A stretch of DNA of 47,949 nt from Magnetococcales bacterium (GTDB lineage: Bacteria > Pseudomonadota > Magnetococcia > Magnetococcales > UBA8363), in assembly GCA_015228815.1 (NCBI GenBank), contig JADGCV010000014.1, forward strand, positions 42,104-90,052. The letters run 5' to 3'. The notes under the pieces are model-generated. The model was not told the origin of the DNA. It was given only the letters and a program-made list of their open reading frames with translations, and ran no database searches. A program made the position numbers and the translations under genes. Below, piece by piece: positions 10,112-18,876 of this stretch; the first letter of the stretch is position 1; every line of letters begins with the position of its first letter.

Positions 10112-11387
10112 TTCGATGCCATCCGGACCCATGTCGCGGCGGCGTTTTCTCAAGGATGCGGCAACGGCCCTGGCCGGTGGCGCGACATTGATGCATGCTC
10201 CCTTTGTCCATACCGCCCCCCGGCAACCCCTCCGCGTCCTGGGAACGGAGGTCACGCTTCGGGAGGACATCAGGCGCCGCGCCCAGAATGATCTTGGTTT
10301 TCCCATCGTCTTCGAGACCGGCGGCAGCGCCCGGGTCCAGCAGAAGGCCTCCGCCCGGCCCTATTCTTTCGACATCTACGAGCAATGGTCGAACTCGATG
10401 AACATTCTGTGGCGGGGCAACGCCATCAAACCCATCGAGATCGCCCGTCTCAAACTCTGGAACGAGGTCAATCCGCTCACCAAAACCGGACGACTCACCC
10501 CCGAGGCCTCGGTCGGTCTTGGCGATGCCCCCCATAAACTGCTCCATGTCCAACCCAATGGCGAACTCGGGTCCAAGGAAACGGAATGGATCAGTTTTCT
10601 CCCCTACGTCCACAATACCGATTCCTTCGGTTACGATACCCGGACGATTCCCAAAGCCCCCGCCTATCATGGCGAAAGCTGGCGCTGGCTGCTCGATGAA
10701 CGGTGGCATGGCAAGGTGGCGGTCGTGAGTGAACCCACCATCGGCATCTTCGACATGGCGCTGGCCGCCGAAGCGATGGGTTTGATGGTTTTTTCCGACA
10801 TGGGCAACATGACCGAAGCGGAAGTGGATCAGTTGTTCGACATTCTGATCCCGATGAAACGCAAGGGACACTTCCGCGGCTTCTGGAATTCGGTTCCCGA
10901 ATCGAGCGAATACCTGGCCTCGGGACTGGCGGTGGTCGCCAGCATGTTCTCCCCGGCGGTGAGCGACCTGAACGAGCGGGGGATACCGGCGGTCTATGCC
11001 GCCCCCAGGGAAGGCTACCGCGCCTGGCATGGGGTGATGTGCCTGTCCTCCCGTACCACCGGTCGGGTTCAGGACATGGCCTATGAATACATGAACTGGT
11101 GGCTCGACGGCTGGGCCGGGGCTTATGTCGCCCGACAGGGATACTATATCTCGATCCCCGAACGGATCCGTCCCCATGTGACCCAGGCGGAATGGGACTA
11201 CTGGTACGAAGGAAAGCCCGCGGCGGAAGATCTTCGCGGCCCGAACGGACAGGTGTGCGTGCGCCAGGGGTCGATCAGAAACGGTGGTTCCTACTGGCAA
11301 CGGTTTTCCCACGTCGCCGTCTGGAACACCGTCATGGATACCTACGAATACATACTCCCCCGCTGGCATGAATTTCTTTTGGCGTGA
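10101..11387 (+). CDS. Tat-exported periplasmic solute-binding protein (spermidine/putrescine PotD-like superfamily)
   Basis: The 428 residues open with a twin-arginine signal, S12-R-R-R-F-L-K18, a hydrophobic stretch and a likely cleavage near residue 39 (VHTA). The rest resembles the extracellular solute-binding proteins of polyamine/iron-type ABC transporters: an early LRVLG strand, a [20 protein letters not shown] segment and a late [15 protein letters not shown] helix. Such proteins bind a small ligand between two lobes in the periplasm. The gene overlaps the upstream kinase stop by 11 bases and sits 37 bases before another kinase. No ABC permease or ATPase gene is nearby. The context suggests it presents a ligand to a sensor kinase rather than feeding transport, but the ligand cannot be named. 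GGAG about 10 bases upstream supports the 10101 start. Confidence 0.85.
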   Translation: MNHDSMPSGPMSRRRFLKDAATALAGGATLMHAPFVHTAPRQPLRVLGTEVTLREDIRRRAQNDLGFPIVFETGGSARVQQKASARPYSFDIYEQWSNSMNILWRGNAIKPIEIARLKLWNEVNPLTKTGRLTPEASVGLGDAPHKLLHVQPNGELGSKETEWISFLPYVHNTDSFGYDTRTIPKAPAYHGESWRWLLDERWHGKVAVVSEPTIGIFDMALAAEAMGLMVFSDMGNMTEAEVDQLFDILIPMKRKGHFRGFWNSVPESSEYLASGLAVVASMFSPAVSDLNERGIPAVYAAPREGYRAWHGVMCLSSRTTGRVQDMAYEYMNWWLDGWAGAYVARQGYYISIPERIRPHVTQAEWDYWYEGKPAAEDLRGPNGQVCVRQGSIRNGGSYWQRFSHVAVWNTVMDTYEYILPRWHEFLLA

Positions 11388-11424
11388 AAACCATGCGTCA
11401 TGACACCATCTGGAGCCACGACCG

Positions 11425-14289
11425 ATGATCCACCTGCCGAACCATTTCAATCCAACCATCGGCGTCCGGATTTTTCTCGGGTTCGGCGTGGTCATGACCC
11501 TGTTTTCCGGCCAGGCCCTGGTCAGCAATCTGGGATTCGACACGGTGGTCAACCATTTTTCCCATTATGGCAAGACCAGCAAGGAGGTGCGGGACATTCT
11601 GGAGATCGAACGCATCGTCCTCGATCTTCAGCGCGCCGTCCTGGGCTTCACCCATTCGGGTTATTCCGGGGTGGCGGACAAAGTGCGCGATCTGCAACAG
11701 GTTCTCTCCCGCCAGATGGCGACGGTCAATCGTACCCTGACCGATCCGATTCGCAGCGACATCATGCGGCGGATGGAAGACCATTTCCAACAATATGCGG
11801 AAAGTTTCGAATCGGCGGTCGAGGAACGCCGCCTGAGGGATCGGATTGCCCTGGAAAAACTCGATGCGATCGGCAACAAGGCTTCCGACCTGTTGGGAGA
11901 AATCCACGAACAACTGCGGCGAAAAGGTGATTTTGGCGGAAGCATGCTGGTCGGAGCGGCGCAAAAGGAATTGTTGCTGACACAGCAGAACGCCCTCCAT
12001 TTCATGATTCAACCCAATGCCCGCCTGGTTCGGGAAAACAAACAACGGTTGACCAGACTCGACGAATCCATGAAACCGCTGATCGAGCATCTGGAACGGG
12101 AAAACAGTCGCGCCGATGTCGAAAGGATCCAACTGCAATCGGGCGAATTCGAACAGGCATTCCTTGAAATGGTGGGGGCGACGCGGGCCTACATGCACCT
12201 GGTCTATGTGGTCCTGGCCAGCGAGGCGGCGGAAATCGCCCGGCTGGCCCGGGAACTCAAGGGGCTGTCCCTGCACGAGCAATCGAAGGTGGAAACCGAC
12301 ATCACCGATTCGATCACCCATTCCCAGTGGATCAGCCAGGGAGTCTCCCTGACAGCCATCCTGATGGGATTTTTCATGGCCTGGAGGATCACCCGCGGTA
12401 CCGCGCAACCCATCCGCGACATGACCCGGACCCTGACCGACCTGGCCCGGGGAAAAAAAGATGCGGAAATCCCCGGACAGGGACGGGGCGATGAAATCGG
12501 GGCCATGGCCATGGCGGCCCATGTCTTCAAGGAAAAGGCCATGGAACTGGAGCACGCGAGCCAGTACAAATCCGAGTTCCTGGCCAACATGTCGCATGAG
12601 CTGCGCACCCCGCTCAACAGCCTGTTGATCCTGGCGCGCCTGCTGTCGGCCAACGAATCGGGCAACCTGACCGACGAACAGGTGGAATCGGCCCGGGTCA
12701 TTCATGAAAGCGGCGCCGATTTGTTGCGACTGATCAACGATATTCTCGACCTTTCCAAGGTCGAGGCGGGACGGATGGACATCGTGGTCGAAAACCGGAC
12801 CTTCTCCGACCTTATCCAGGGACTCCAACGGATGTTCCGCCCCATCGCGGAACAAAGAAACCTGGCGTTCGAAACGAATATTCACCCCGCCATTCCGGAA
12901 GCGCTGTTGACCGACTGGGGCAAGGTGGAACAGATCCTGAGAAATTTTCTGTCCAATGCCTGCAAATTCACCCATGAGGGCAACGTCCGCCTTCTGGTCG
13001 AACCCGCCGGGAAAAACAGGGTGTTCATGAACCAAAATCTCAAGCCGGGCACGACCCTGGCCCTCACCGTCGCCGACACGGGGATCGGAATTCCGGAGGA
13101 CAAGAGAGAACAGATTTTCGAGGCGTTCCGCCAGGCGGACGGCACCACCAGCCGCAAATATGGCGGCACGGGACTGGGATTGTCCATTTCGCGGAAACTC
13201 TGCGACCTGATCGGCGGAGAAATCCAGGTCACAAGCATGGAGGGGGAAGGCTCGGAGTTCAGTCTTTTTTTGCCGATGGAACTTCCGCGACACCTGCAAA
13301 AAGCGGTCATCGGCCAACCGCTCGATGCCACCCCTCTCGACGCGGCGGCGCTGAAACGAGTGGCGGGTTTCCGGGACATGAGCCGCACCCTTCTTCTGGT
13401 CGATGACGACCCACGAAACCTTTTTGCCCTGAAGAAAATCCTGTCCACCCGCGTGGGACGGATCCTGACCGCCACCAACGGTCGGGAAGCCCTTGATACC
13501 CTTTCCGAAGCCATCGAGGTGGATCTGGTGCTCATGGACCTGATGATGCCGGTCATGAATGGTTACGATGCCATTCTGGCGATTCGCAAACAACCCCGGT
13601 TTGCCAATCTGCCGATCATCGCCCTGACCGCCAAGGCAATGCCCGAAGATCGTGACAAATCCCTGGCGGTGGGGGCCAGCGAATTTCTCACCAAACCGGT
13701 CCGCGAGGAAAAACTTGTCCTGGCCCTTTGCGAACAGATGGGCGATCCCCGTCCCGCCCCGTCACCCGCCGCTCCGGCGATCCTTGCGGCAAGCGACTCA
13801 AGCCTCCTGGAAACCAGGGCAACGACGGATGCCACGGAATCGGAGATGCCCCAGGACAACCCGGCGGGTCCCATTGAGAAAAAACCCATCACGGTATTGA
13901 TCGTCGATGACGACATGAAAAACACCTTTTCCCTGACCCGGGTGCTGCAAAAGCGGGTCGAACGGGTATTGATGGCCGGAGACGGACTGGAGGCATTGAA
14001 GAAACTGGAAAAGGACCAGGAGGTCGATATCATCCTCATGGACCTGATGATGCCGATCATGGACGGATACGCGGCCATCCAGGAGATCCGGAAACGCCCC
14101 GCCATTCAGGCCATTCCGATCATTGCCCTCACCGCCCGGACCCTTCCCGAGGATCGAAAACGGTGCCTGGAAGCGGGGGCCAACGATCTGCTGCTCAAAC
14201 CGGTGGAACTGGAAACACTGCTCGACACCATTTTCATTCATGGAGATCCGCGTCGGAACAAAGTGATCCGGGAACGTGCAAAGGCCTGA
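11425..14289 (+). CDS. HAMP-type hybrid histidine kinase with two C-terminal receivers
   Basis: The 954 residues contain TM1 at about 12-33, a long helical periplasmic sensor of about 270 residues, TM2 at about 304-322 and HAMP at about 323-375. The HisKA box NMSHELRTPLN carries H391. A HATPase domain follows ([27 protein letters not shown]). Two receivers come in series: about 654-762 with D705 (LMDLMMPVMNGY) and about 822-940 with D873 (MDLMMPIMDGY). The two receivers share the same MDLMMP core, suggesting duplication. The sensor is rich in charged helices like four-helix or helical bimodular sensors, a fold known to detect small ligands directly or through a binding protein, and such a gene is immediately upstream. 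There is no HPt domain, so phosphate must pass to another protein. Confidence 0.93.
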   Translation: MIHLPNHFNPTIGVRIFLGFGVVMTLFSGQALVSNLGFDTVVNHFSHYGKTSKEVRDILEIERIVLDLQRAVLGFTHSGYSGVADKVRDLQQVLSRQMATVNRTLTDPIRSDIMRRMEDHFQQYAESFESAVEERRLRDRIALEKLDAIGNKASDLLGEIHEQLRRKGDFGGSMLVGAAQKELLLTQQNALHFMIQPNARLVRENKQRLTRLDESMKPLIEHLERENSRADVERIQLQSGEFEQAFLEMVGATRAYMHLVYVVLASEAAEIARLARELKGLSLHEQSKVETDITDSITHSQWISQGVSLTAILMGFFMAWRITRGTAQPIRDMTRTLTDLARGKKDAEIPGQGRGDEIGAMAMAAHVFKEKAMELEHASQYKSEFLANMSHELRTPLNSLLILARLLSANESGNLTDEQVESARVIHESGADLLRLINDILDLSKVEAGRMDIVVENRTFSDLIQGLQRMFRPIAEQRNLAFETNIHPAIPEALLTDWGKVEQILRNFLSNACKFTHEGNVRLLVEPAGKNRVFMNQNLKPGTTLALTVADTGIGIPEDKREQIFEAFRQADGTTSRKYGGTGLGLSISRKLCDLIGGEIQVTSMEGEGSEFSLFLPMELPRHLQKAVIGQPLDATPLDAAALKRVAGFRDMSRTLLLVDDDPRNLFALKKILSTRVGRILTATNGREALDTLSEAIEVDLVLMDLMMPVMNGYDAILAIRKQPRFANLPIIALTAKAMPEDRDKSLAVGASEFLTKPVREEKLVLALCEQMGDPRPAPSPAAPAILAASDSSLLETRATTDATESEMPQDNPAGPIEKKPITVLIVDDDMKNTFSLTRVLQKRVERVLMAGDGLEALKKLEKDQEVDIILMDLMMPIMDGYAAIQEIRKRPAIQAIPIIALTARTLPEDRKRCLEAGANDLLLKPVELETLLDTIFIHGDPRRNKVIRERAKA

Positions 14290-14294
14290 AGGCA

Positions 14295-17200
14295 ATGAAC
14301 ACCAACGAACTGCCCAGAATTCTCATCGTCGATGACACGCCGGCCAACCTGCACGCTTTTTCCCGGTTGCTCTCCCGGTTGCCCGCCGACATCGTGACGG
14401 CGCCCAGCGGCAACGCGGCATTGCGCGAAATTGCCAGGCACTCCATCGCCCTGCTGCTCCTGGACGTGGACATGCCCGAGATGGACGGTTACGAGGTGGC
14501 CCGGATGCTCAAGGAGGTCGATACGACCGCCGACATCCCCATCATTTTCATCACCGCCGCCTACCGTGACGATCAACATCAGTTGCGGGGTTACCACTCC
14601 GGCGGCATCGATTATGTCGAGAAACCCATCAATGACGAAATTCTCCTGGCGAAGGTTTCTGTGTTCCTGGAACTCTTTCGTCAGAGGGATGAAATCAAAC
14701 GATTGAACGCCCAACTCGTGGAACGGGTCGGGGAACTGGAGCGGACACGGAGCCTGCTGCAATTGAGCGAAGAACGTTTCCGTGGCCTGGTCAACAACCT
14801 GCCCGCCATCGTGTTCCGCTGTCAGATGGATCGGGATTGGACGATGATCTACATCAGCGACATGGTGGAAGCGATCACCGGCTATCCCCCGTCCGATTTC
14901 ATCGACAACAGGGTTCGCAGTTTCGCCAGCATCATCCATCCCGACGATACCCAACATGTCGAAGAAACGATCGCTCTGCAAATCCGCCGCCGGCAACCTT
15001 ATGAAATCGAATACCGCCTCATCGATTCATCGGGAAAAATCCATTGGGTTCATGAGCAGGGCCAAGGTATCGATTATGAGGATGGAAAACCCCGGTGGCT
15101 CGACGGGGCGTTGTTTGACACGACGGCCCGCAAGACCGCCGAGCGAGAGCGGATCAAGTTTCAACGAGCGGTCGAGCAGGCCCCGGCCTCGGTGGTCATC
15201 ACCGACCTCGATGGCAAGATCGAATATGTCAATCCCCGGTTTTGCCAGGTCACCGGATACACCCCCGAAGAGGTCATCGGTCAGAATCCTCGCGTGCTTC
15301 AATCGGGCCAGACCGAGAAAAAATTATACGATGATCTGTGGAACAACCTGACCCATAATCAAGAATGGCAGGGAGAATTTCTGAACAAGAAGAAGGATGG
15401 CACCCTCTATTGGGAGCTGGCGACGATCCACCCCGTGCGCATGGACCCCAACGGACCGGTCAGCCATTACATCGGAGTCAAGGAAGACATCACCGCCCGA
15501 AAGGAGGTGGAACGATCCCTGGAAGAAGCCCGACTCAACGCGGAAGGGGCCAATCGGGCCAAAAGTGAATTTCTGGCGGTCATGAGCCATGAAATCCGAA
15601 CCCCCATGAACGCCATCGTCGGCATGGCCGACCAGTTGGCGGAAATGAACCTTCCCCCCGACGGCAAACGTTATCTGGAAATCATCCAGCGCAACAGTCA
15701 CAACCTTTTGGTATTGATCAATGACATTCTCGATCTTTCCCGAATCGAAGCGGGACGAATGCATCTGGAACGTAAACCGTTCGATCTGAAAAAACTCCTG
15801 GACACCGTGATCGAGGAATTTCTCCCCCGGGCGCATCGAAAAAATCTGGATCTGACCTGGATGATCGATTCGCGCCTCATCCCGTATCGCAAAGGTGATC
15901 CCCAAAGGTTGCGCCAGGTACTGGACAACCTGCTGGGCAACGCCATCAAGTTTACCCGGGAGGGAAGAATCGGCCTGTCGGTGACGATGGTACACGAAAG
16001 AGGGGAACGATTGCGCTTTTCCGTGTCCGACACCGGGATTGGCATTCCCAGCGCGCAACAGGAACACATTTTCGCCGCCTTTACCCAGGCCGACAGTTCC
16101 ACCACCCGGGAATTCGGGGGGACCGGACTTGGCTTGGCCATCTGCAAACGGTTGATCGACAAGATGGAAGGAGAATTATCGGTTGAAAGCCGGGTTGGCA
16201 AGGGAAGTCTTTTTTCGTTCATTCTCCCCCTGGAACTCATTGCCCCGGAGGCGTTGGAAGGAAAAGATCATGGGAGCGCCATGCCCCGGGAAAAGGAAGC
16301 GGACCCCAGACCGGTGCGACCGCTGCGCATCCTCCTGGCGGAAGATGTCGAAGACAGTATCGCCATCATCCAATCGTTCGTGGAGCCGACCCCCCATCAA
16401 TTGGAAGTGGTGGAAAACGGCCAACAGGTTGTCCAAAGGGTGCAATCAGGCCGTTTCGACCTGGTGTTGATGGACATTCAACTGCCGCTCATGGACGGAC
16501 TGGAGGCGACCCGCATGATCCGGCGGTGGGAACGGGAAAACAACCGCCGTCCCCTGCCCATCATGGCACTGACGGCCAATGCCTTGATCGGCGAAGCCAA
16601 AAAATCACGTACCGCCGGTTGCGACGCCCATCTGACCAAACCGCTGCGCAAGTCGGAATTCATGGATCTGCTCCTGCGAATCACCAGAAACCTTGAAGAA
16701 GGACACGCCGTGGCGGAGCGCGAATGCGCCGCGACCGGAGAAAGGTCGAATGGTTCGAAACCGCCGCCACGGGAATGCTTCCGCATCAATCGACAGCGTT
16801 GGCAGGTCATGAAGCAGGATATGGGACCCAACATTTCCCGGATGGTTGGACGGTTTCTGCTGCGGTTGCCCGAACGAATCGAAGTCATCGCCCAACACCT
16901 GACGCGAAGACGGTTCGACCAGGTGGCCGAGGAATGCCACAAGCTCAAGGGGGCCTTGGCGACCATGGGAGCGGAACGGATGGAGGACATCTGCGCCAAC
17001 ATGGAACAGATGGCCCGCGAGGAAACGATGAGTTCCCTGGAACCGACGATGGAACGACTGCGGATCGAGGGCAGGGAAACAGCCCGGGAATTGGAACGCC
17101 TGATCGCCGCCGAAACGACCCCATCCACGACTTCCGTCGCCACGACCGATCATGAACCCACCACGACCATGGCCGGACTGCCCGTTTTGTCCGTGGCGCC

Positions 17201-17648
17201 CCAGGATTCGAACCTTCTCGCCGAACCTGTTTCCCCGACCCCATCACCCCCGGATGGCGACGATCTGCCCCTTTTGGTCGTCAACAGTGGCAAACTGGCG
17301 CAACTGAGTCAGGACATGGGAGGTTCTATAGGCATTCTCCTGGAAAAATTTCTGGAAACACTCCCAGGACGAATCGCCGCCATCACCCATGCCCTCCGGG
17401 AACACGATCATCCGAGCCTGACCCTGGAGGCCCACCGGTTGAAAGGAAGCGCCCTCTCCATTGGCGCCGAGTCTCTGGCCCACCTTTGCCTCGGGCTCGA
17501 AAAAATGGGAAGAAACAAGGATACCCCAAAAGACCTGGAGGCCAACCGATGGATCGAAGCGCTCGACAACCGCGCCAAGGCCCTTGCGGAAGTCCTCGAA
17601 TCGGAACGAAAACGATTGGCCGACCAGGAAAAGGGAATGGTGACATGA
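14295..17648 (+). CDS. REC-PAS-PAS hybrid histidine kinase with second receiver and two HPt domains
   Basis: I place the start at the ATG at 14295, five bases after the preceding stop, because residue 6 onward is the first strand of a receiver; a longer frame opening at 14163 would run inside the upstream gene. The 1117-residue protein has no membrane segment. In order it carries a receiver (D57, LLDVDMPEMDGY), two PAS modules (about 157-285 and 289-405), HisKA (VMSHEIRTPMN, H432), HATPase, a second receiver (D727, MDIQLPLMDG) and two histidine phosphotransfer domains (H882 in CHKLKGAL and H1047 in AHRLKGSA). As the only protein here with HPt domains, it could be the hub through which the two upstream hybrid kinases and the response regulators exchange phosphate. 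Its stop overlaps the next gene as ATGA. Confidence 0.93.
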   Translation: MNTNELPRILIVDDTPANLHAFSRLLSRLPADIVTAPSGNAALREIARHSIALLLLDVDMPEMDGYEVARMLKEVDTTADIPIIFITAAYRDDQHQLRGYHSGGIDYVEKPINDEILLAKVSVFLELFRQRDEIKRLNAQLVERVGELERTRSLLQLSEERFRGLVNNLPAIVFRCQMDRDWTMIYISDMVEAITGYPPSDFIDNRVRSFASIIHPDDTQHVEETIALQIRRRQPYEIEYRLIDSSGKIHWVHEQGQGIDYEDGKPRWLDGALFDTTARKTAERERIKFQRAVEQAPASVVITDLDGKIEYVNPRFCQVTGYTPEEVIGQNPRVLQSGQTEKKLYDDLWNNLTHNQEWQGEFLNKKKDGTLYWELATIHPVRMDPNGPVSHYIGVKEDITARKEVERSLEEARLNAEGANRAKSEFLAVMSHEIRTPMNAIVGMADQLAEMNLPPDGKRYLEIIQRNSHNLLVLINDILDLSRIEAGRMHLERKPFDLKKLLDTVIEEFLPRAHRKNLDLTWMIDSRLIPYRKGDPQRLRQVLDNLLGNAIKFTREGRIGLSVTMVHERGERLRFSVSDTGIGIPSAQQEHIFAAFTQADSSTTREFGGTGLGLAICKRLIDKMEGELSVESRVGKGSLFSFILPLELIAPEALEGKDHGSAMPREKEADPRPVRPLRILLAEDVEDSIAIIQSFVEPTPHQLEVVENGQQVVQRVQSGRFDLVLMDIQLPLMDGLEATRMIRRWERENNRRPLPIMALTANALIGEAKKSRTAGCDAHLTKPLRKSEFMDLLLRITRNLEEGHAVAERECAATGERSNGSKPPPRECFRINRQRWQVMKQDMGPNISRMVGRFLLRLPERIEVIAQHLTRRRFDQVAEECHKLKGALATMGAERMEDICANMEQMAREETMSSLEPTMERLRIEGRETARELERLIAAETTPSTTSVATTDHEPTTTMAGLPVLSVAPQDSNLLAEPVSPTPSPPDGDDLPLLVVNSGKLAQLSQDMGGSIGILLEKFLETLPGRIAAITHALREHDHPSLTLEAHRLKGSALSIGAESLAHLCLGLEKMGRNKDTPKDLEANRWIEALDNRAKALAEVLESERKRLADQEKGMVT

Positions 17649-18769
17649 GCTGGAACGCGGGTAAGAACAAATATACGAATACCGATCCCCAGAACATGAT
17701 TTCCCAGGAAAACAATCCGGCCATGCCGGACAATGGCGAAAAAGGTCACCAGGACTCCTTCGATACACCATGGAAGGAGATTCTGGAAACCTGTTTCCAG
17801 GATTTTCTGGCATTTTTTCTGCCGGTCGCGCACGATGGCATCGACTGGACAAAGGGCTATGAATTCCTTGACAAGGAGTTGACGCGAATCACCCGCGAAG
17901 CCCAGACAGGCAATCGATTCATGGATCGATTGGTCAAGGTCTGGCAAAAAGATGGACAGGAGCGTTGGGTCCTGATTCATGTGGAAATCCAGGGAGATCA
18001 GGAAAAAGAATTCCCATCACGGATGTTCACCTATTTTTCCCGTGCCCGCGACCTCAAGCAGTGGCCTGTGGTCGGATTGGCCATCCTGACGGACGAAAAC
18101 AAAAACTGGCGGCCCAGTGAATTTCGTCAGGAACTCTGGGGCTCCCTGGTGATCTACCGATTCAACATTGTGAAATTGCTGGATTATGCGAATGATCTGG
18201 AAACCTTGGAAACATCGGATAATCCCTTTGCCATCGTGACTCTGGCGCACCTGCACGCTAAAATGACCAGAAACCAACCGGAAAAACGCCTGCAAACAAA
18301 ATGGCGGATCATCCGCAGCCTGTACCAACACCGCTTCACCAGACAGCAGATCATCGATCTGTTTCGGTTTATCGACTGGGTGCTCAGCCTGCCAAACGAT
18401 GCCGACCAGCGGTTTTGGAAAGAACTGACCAAATTTGAGGAGACTCGGAACATGCCGTACATCACGAGCGTTGAGAGAATTGGGATGGAAAAGGGCTTCC
18501 AGCAGGGCATCCAACAGGGCATCCAGCAGGGCATCCAGATCGGCGAGCAGCGCGGAGAGCAGCGCGGAGAGCAGCGCGGAGAGCAACGAGGAGAACAACG
18601 AGGAACGTTGAATGGTATGATTGAAATCTTGTTGGACCAACTCCAGGAAAAGTTTGGCCCGGTACCCGAATGGGGGTCTTCCAAACTTGCCGAAGCGGAC
18701 CAGGACACCCTGAAAAGGTGGAGCAAACGGATTCTCGGTGCGGAAAAAATCGAGCAGATTTTCCAGTGA
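17645..18769 (+). CDS. Rpn-family PD-(D/E)XK nuclease/transposase-like protein, tandem copy 1
   Basis: Starting at the ATG that overlaps the kinase stop (17645) gives 374 residues; an AAGGGA lies about 8 bases upstream. The N-terminal 270 residues match the Rpn/transposase_31 family of PD-(D/E)XK enzymes, recombination-promoting nucleases that act on DNA. The core is visible as R-F-M-D94-R-L-V-K-V followed by the E-x-Q signature WVLIHVEIQ (E114, Q116). A helical segment follows, then Gln/Gly repeats (QQGI x3, EQRG x5) and a C-terminal helix. Despite the family name these are not classical transposases; no terminal inverted repeats are seen. The gene is almost identical to the next one. It sits inside a signalling operon, which suggests insertion by duplication or capture. 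Confidence 0.85.
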   Translation: MSWNAGKNKYTNTDPQNMISQENNPAMPDNGEKGHQDSFDTPWKEILETCFQDFLAFFLPVAHDGIDWTKGYEFLDKELTRITREAQTGNRFMDRLVKVWQKDGQERWVLIHVEIQGDQEKEFPSRMFTYFSRARDLKQWPVVGLAILTDENKNWRPSEFRQELWGSLVIYRFNIVKLLDYANDLETLETSDNPFAIVTLAHLHAKMTRNQPEKRLQTKWRIIRSLYQHRFTRQQIIDLFRFIDWVLSLPNDADQRFWKELTKFEETRNMPYITSVERIGMEKGFQQGIQQGIQQGIQIGEQRGEQRGEQRGEQRGEQRGTLNGMIEILLDQLQEKFGPVPEWGSSKLAEADQDTLKRWSKRILGAEKIEQIFQ

Positions 18770-18862
18770 TCCCTGGTGCGACCTGCCGCCGACATCGCGG
18801 CCAGGAACTGTTGATCGGACATGAAAATGGTTTCCGGCCCAGGCGTTGACATGACCTGCCAT
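17696..18862 (+). repeat. direct repeat unit 1 of a 1.2-kb tandem duplication
   Basis: From the ATG at 17696 this stretch matches 18907-20080 almost base for base, at an offset of 1211. In the coding part only a few substitutions were seen after the first 30 bases, mostly silent. Homology continues past the stop codon through about 90 bases of intergenic DNA, with small indels. It ends at the sequence GACATGACCTGCC, which in unit 2 is the start of the phosphatase gene. Here those bases (18848-18860) are followed by unrelated sequence. Confidence 0.9.
18500..18603 (+). repeat. 12-bp in-frame tandem repeats in Rpn copy 1
   Basis: Three units near CAGCAGGGCATC (QQGI) are followed by five units near GAGCAGCGCGGA (EQRG). 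The last two EQRG units use different Gln and Arg codons, so the array has started to diverge. All units are 12 bases and preserve the frame. Confidence 0.9.
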
Positions 18863-18876
18863 CATAGAGCCATCCA

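Noticed and set aside
9852-11552. 566-codon minus-strand frame across the binding-protein gene
   Set aside because: The plus-strand frame has a Tat signal, a recognisable family and a ribosome-binding site. The antisense translation is Gly/Arg/His-rich with no motif.
14163-14294. upstream extension of the third hybrid kinase (44 codons)
   Set aside because: It lies inside the end of the preceding kinase gene in another frame and precedes a receiver domain that begins properly at 14295.
17486-17644. upstream extension of Rpn copy 1 (53 codons)
   Set aside because: It overlaps the HPt coding region in another frame, is Arg/Pro/Gly-rich, and is absent from copy 2. The ATGA overlap start at 17645 is better.
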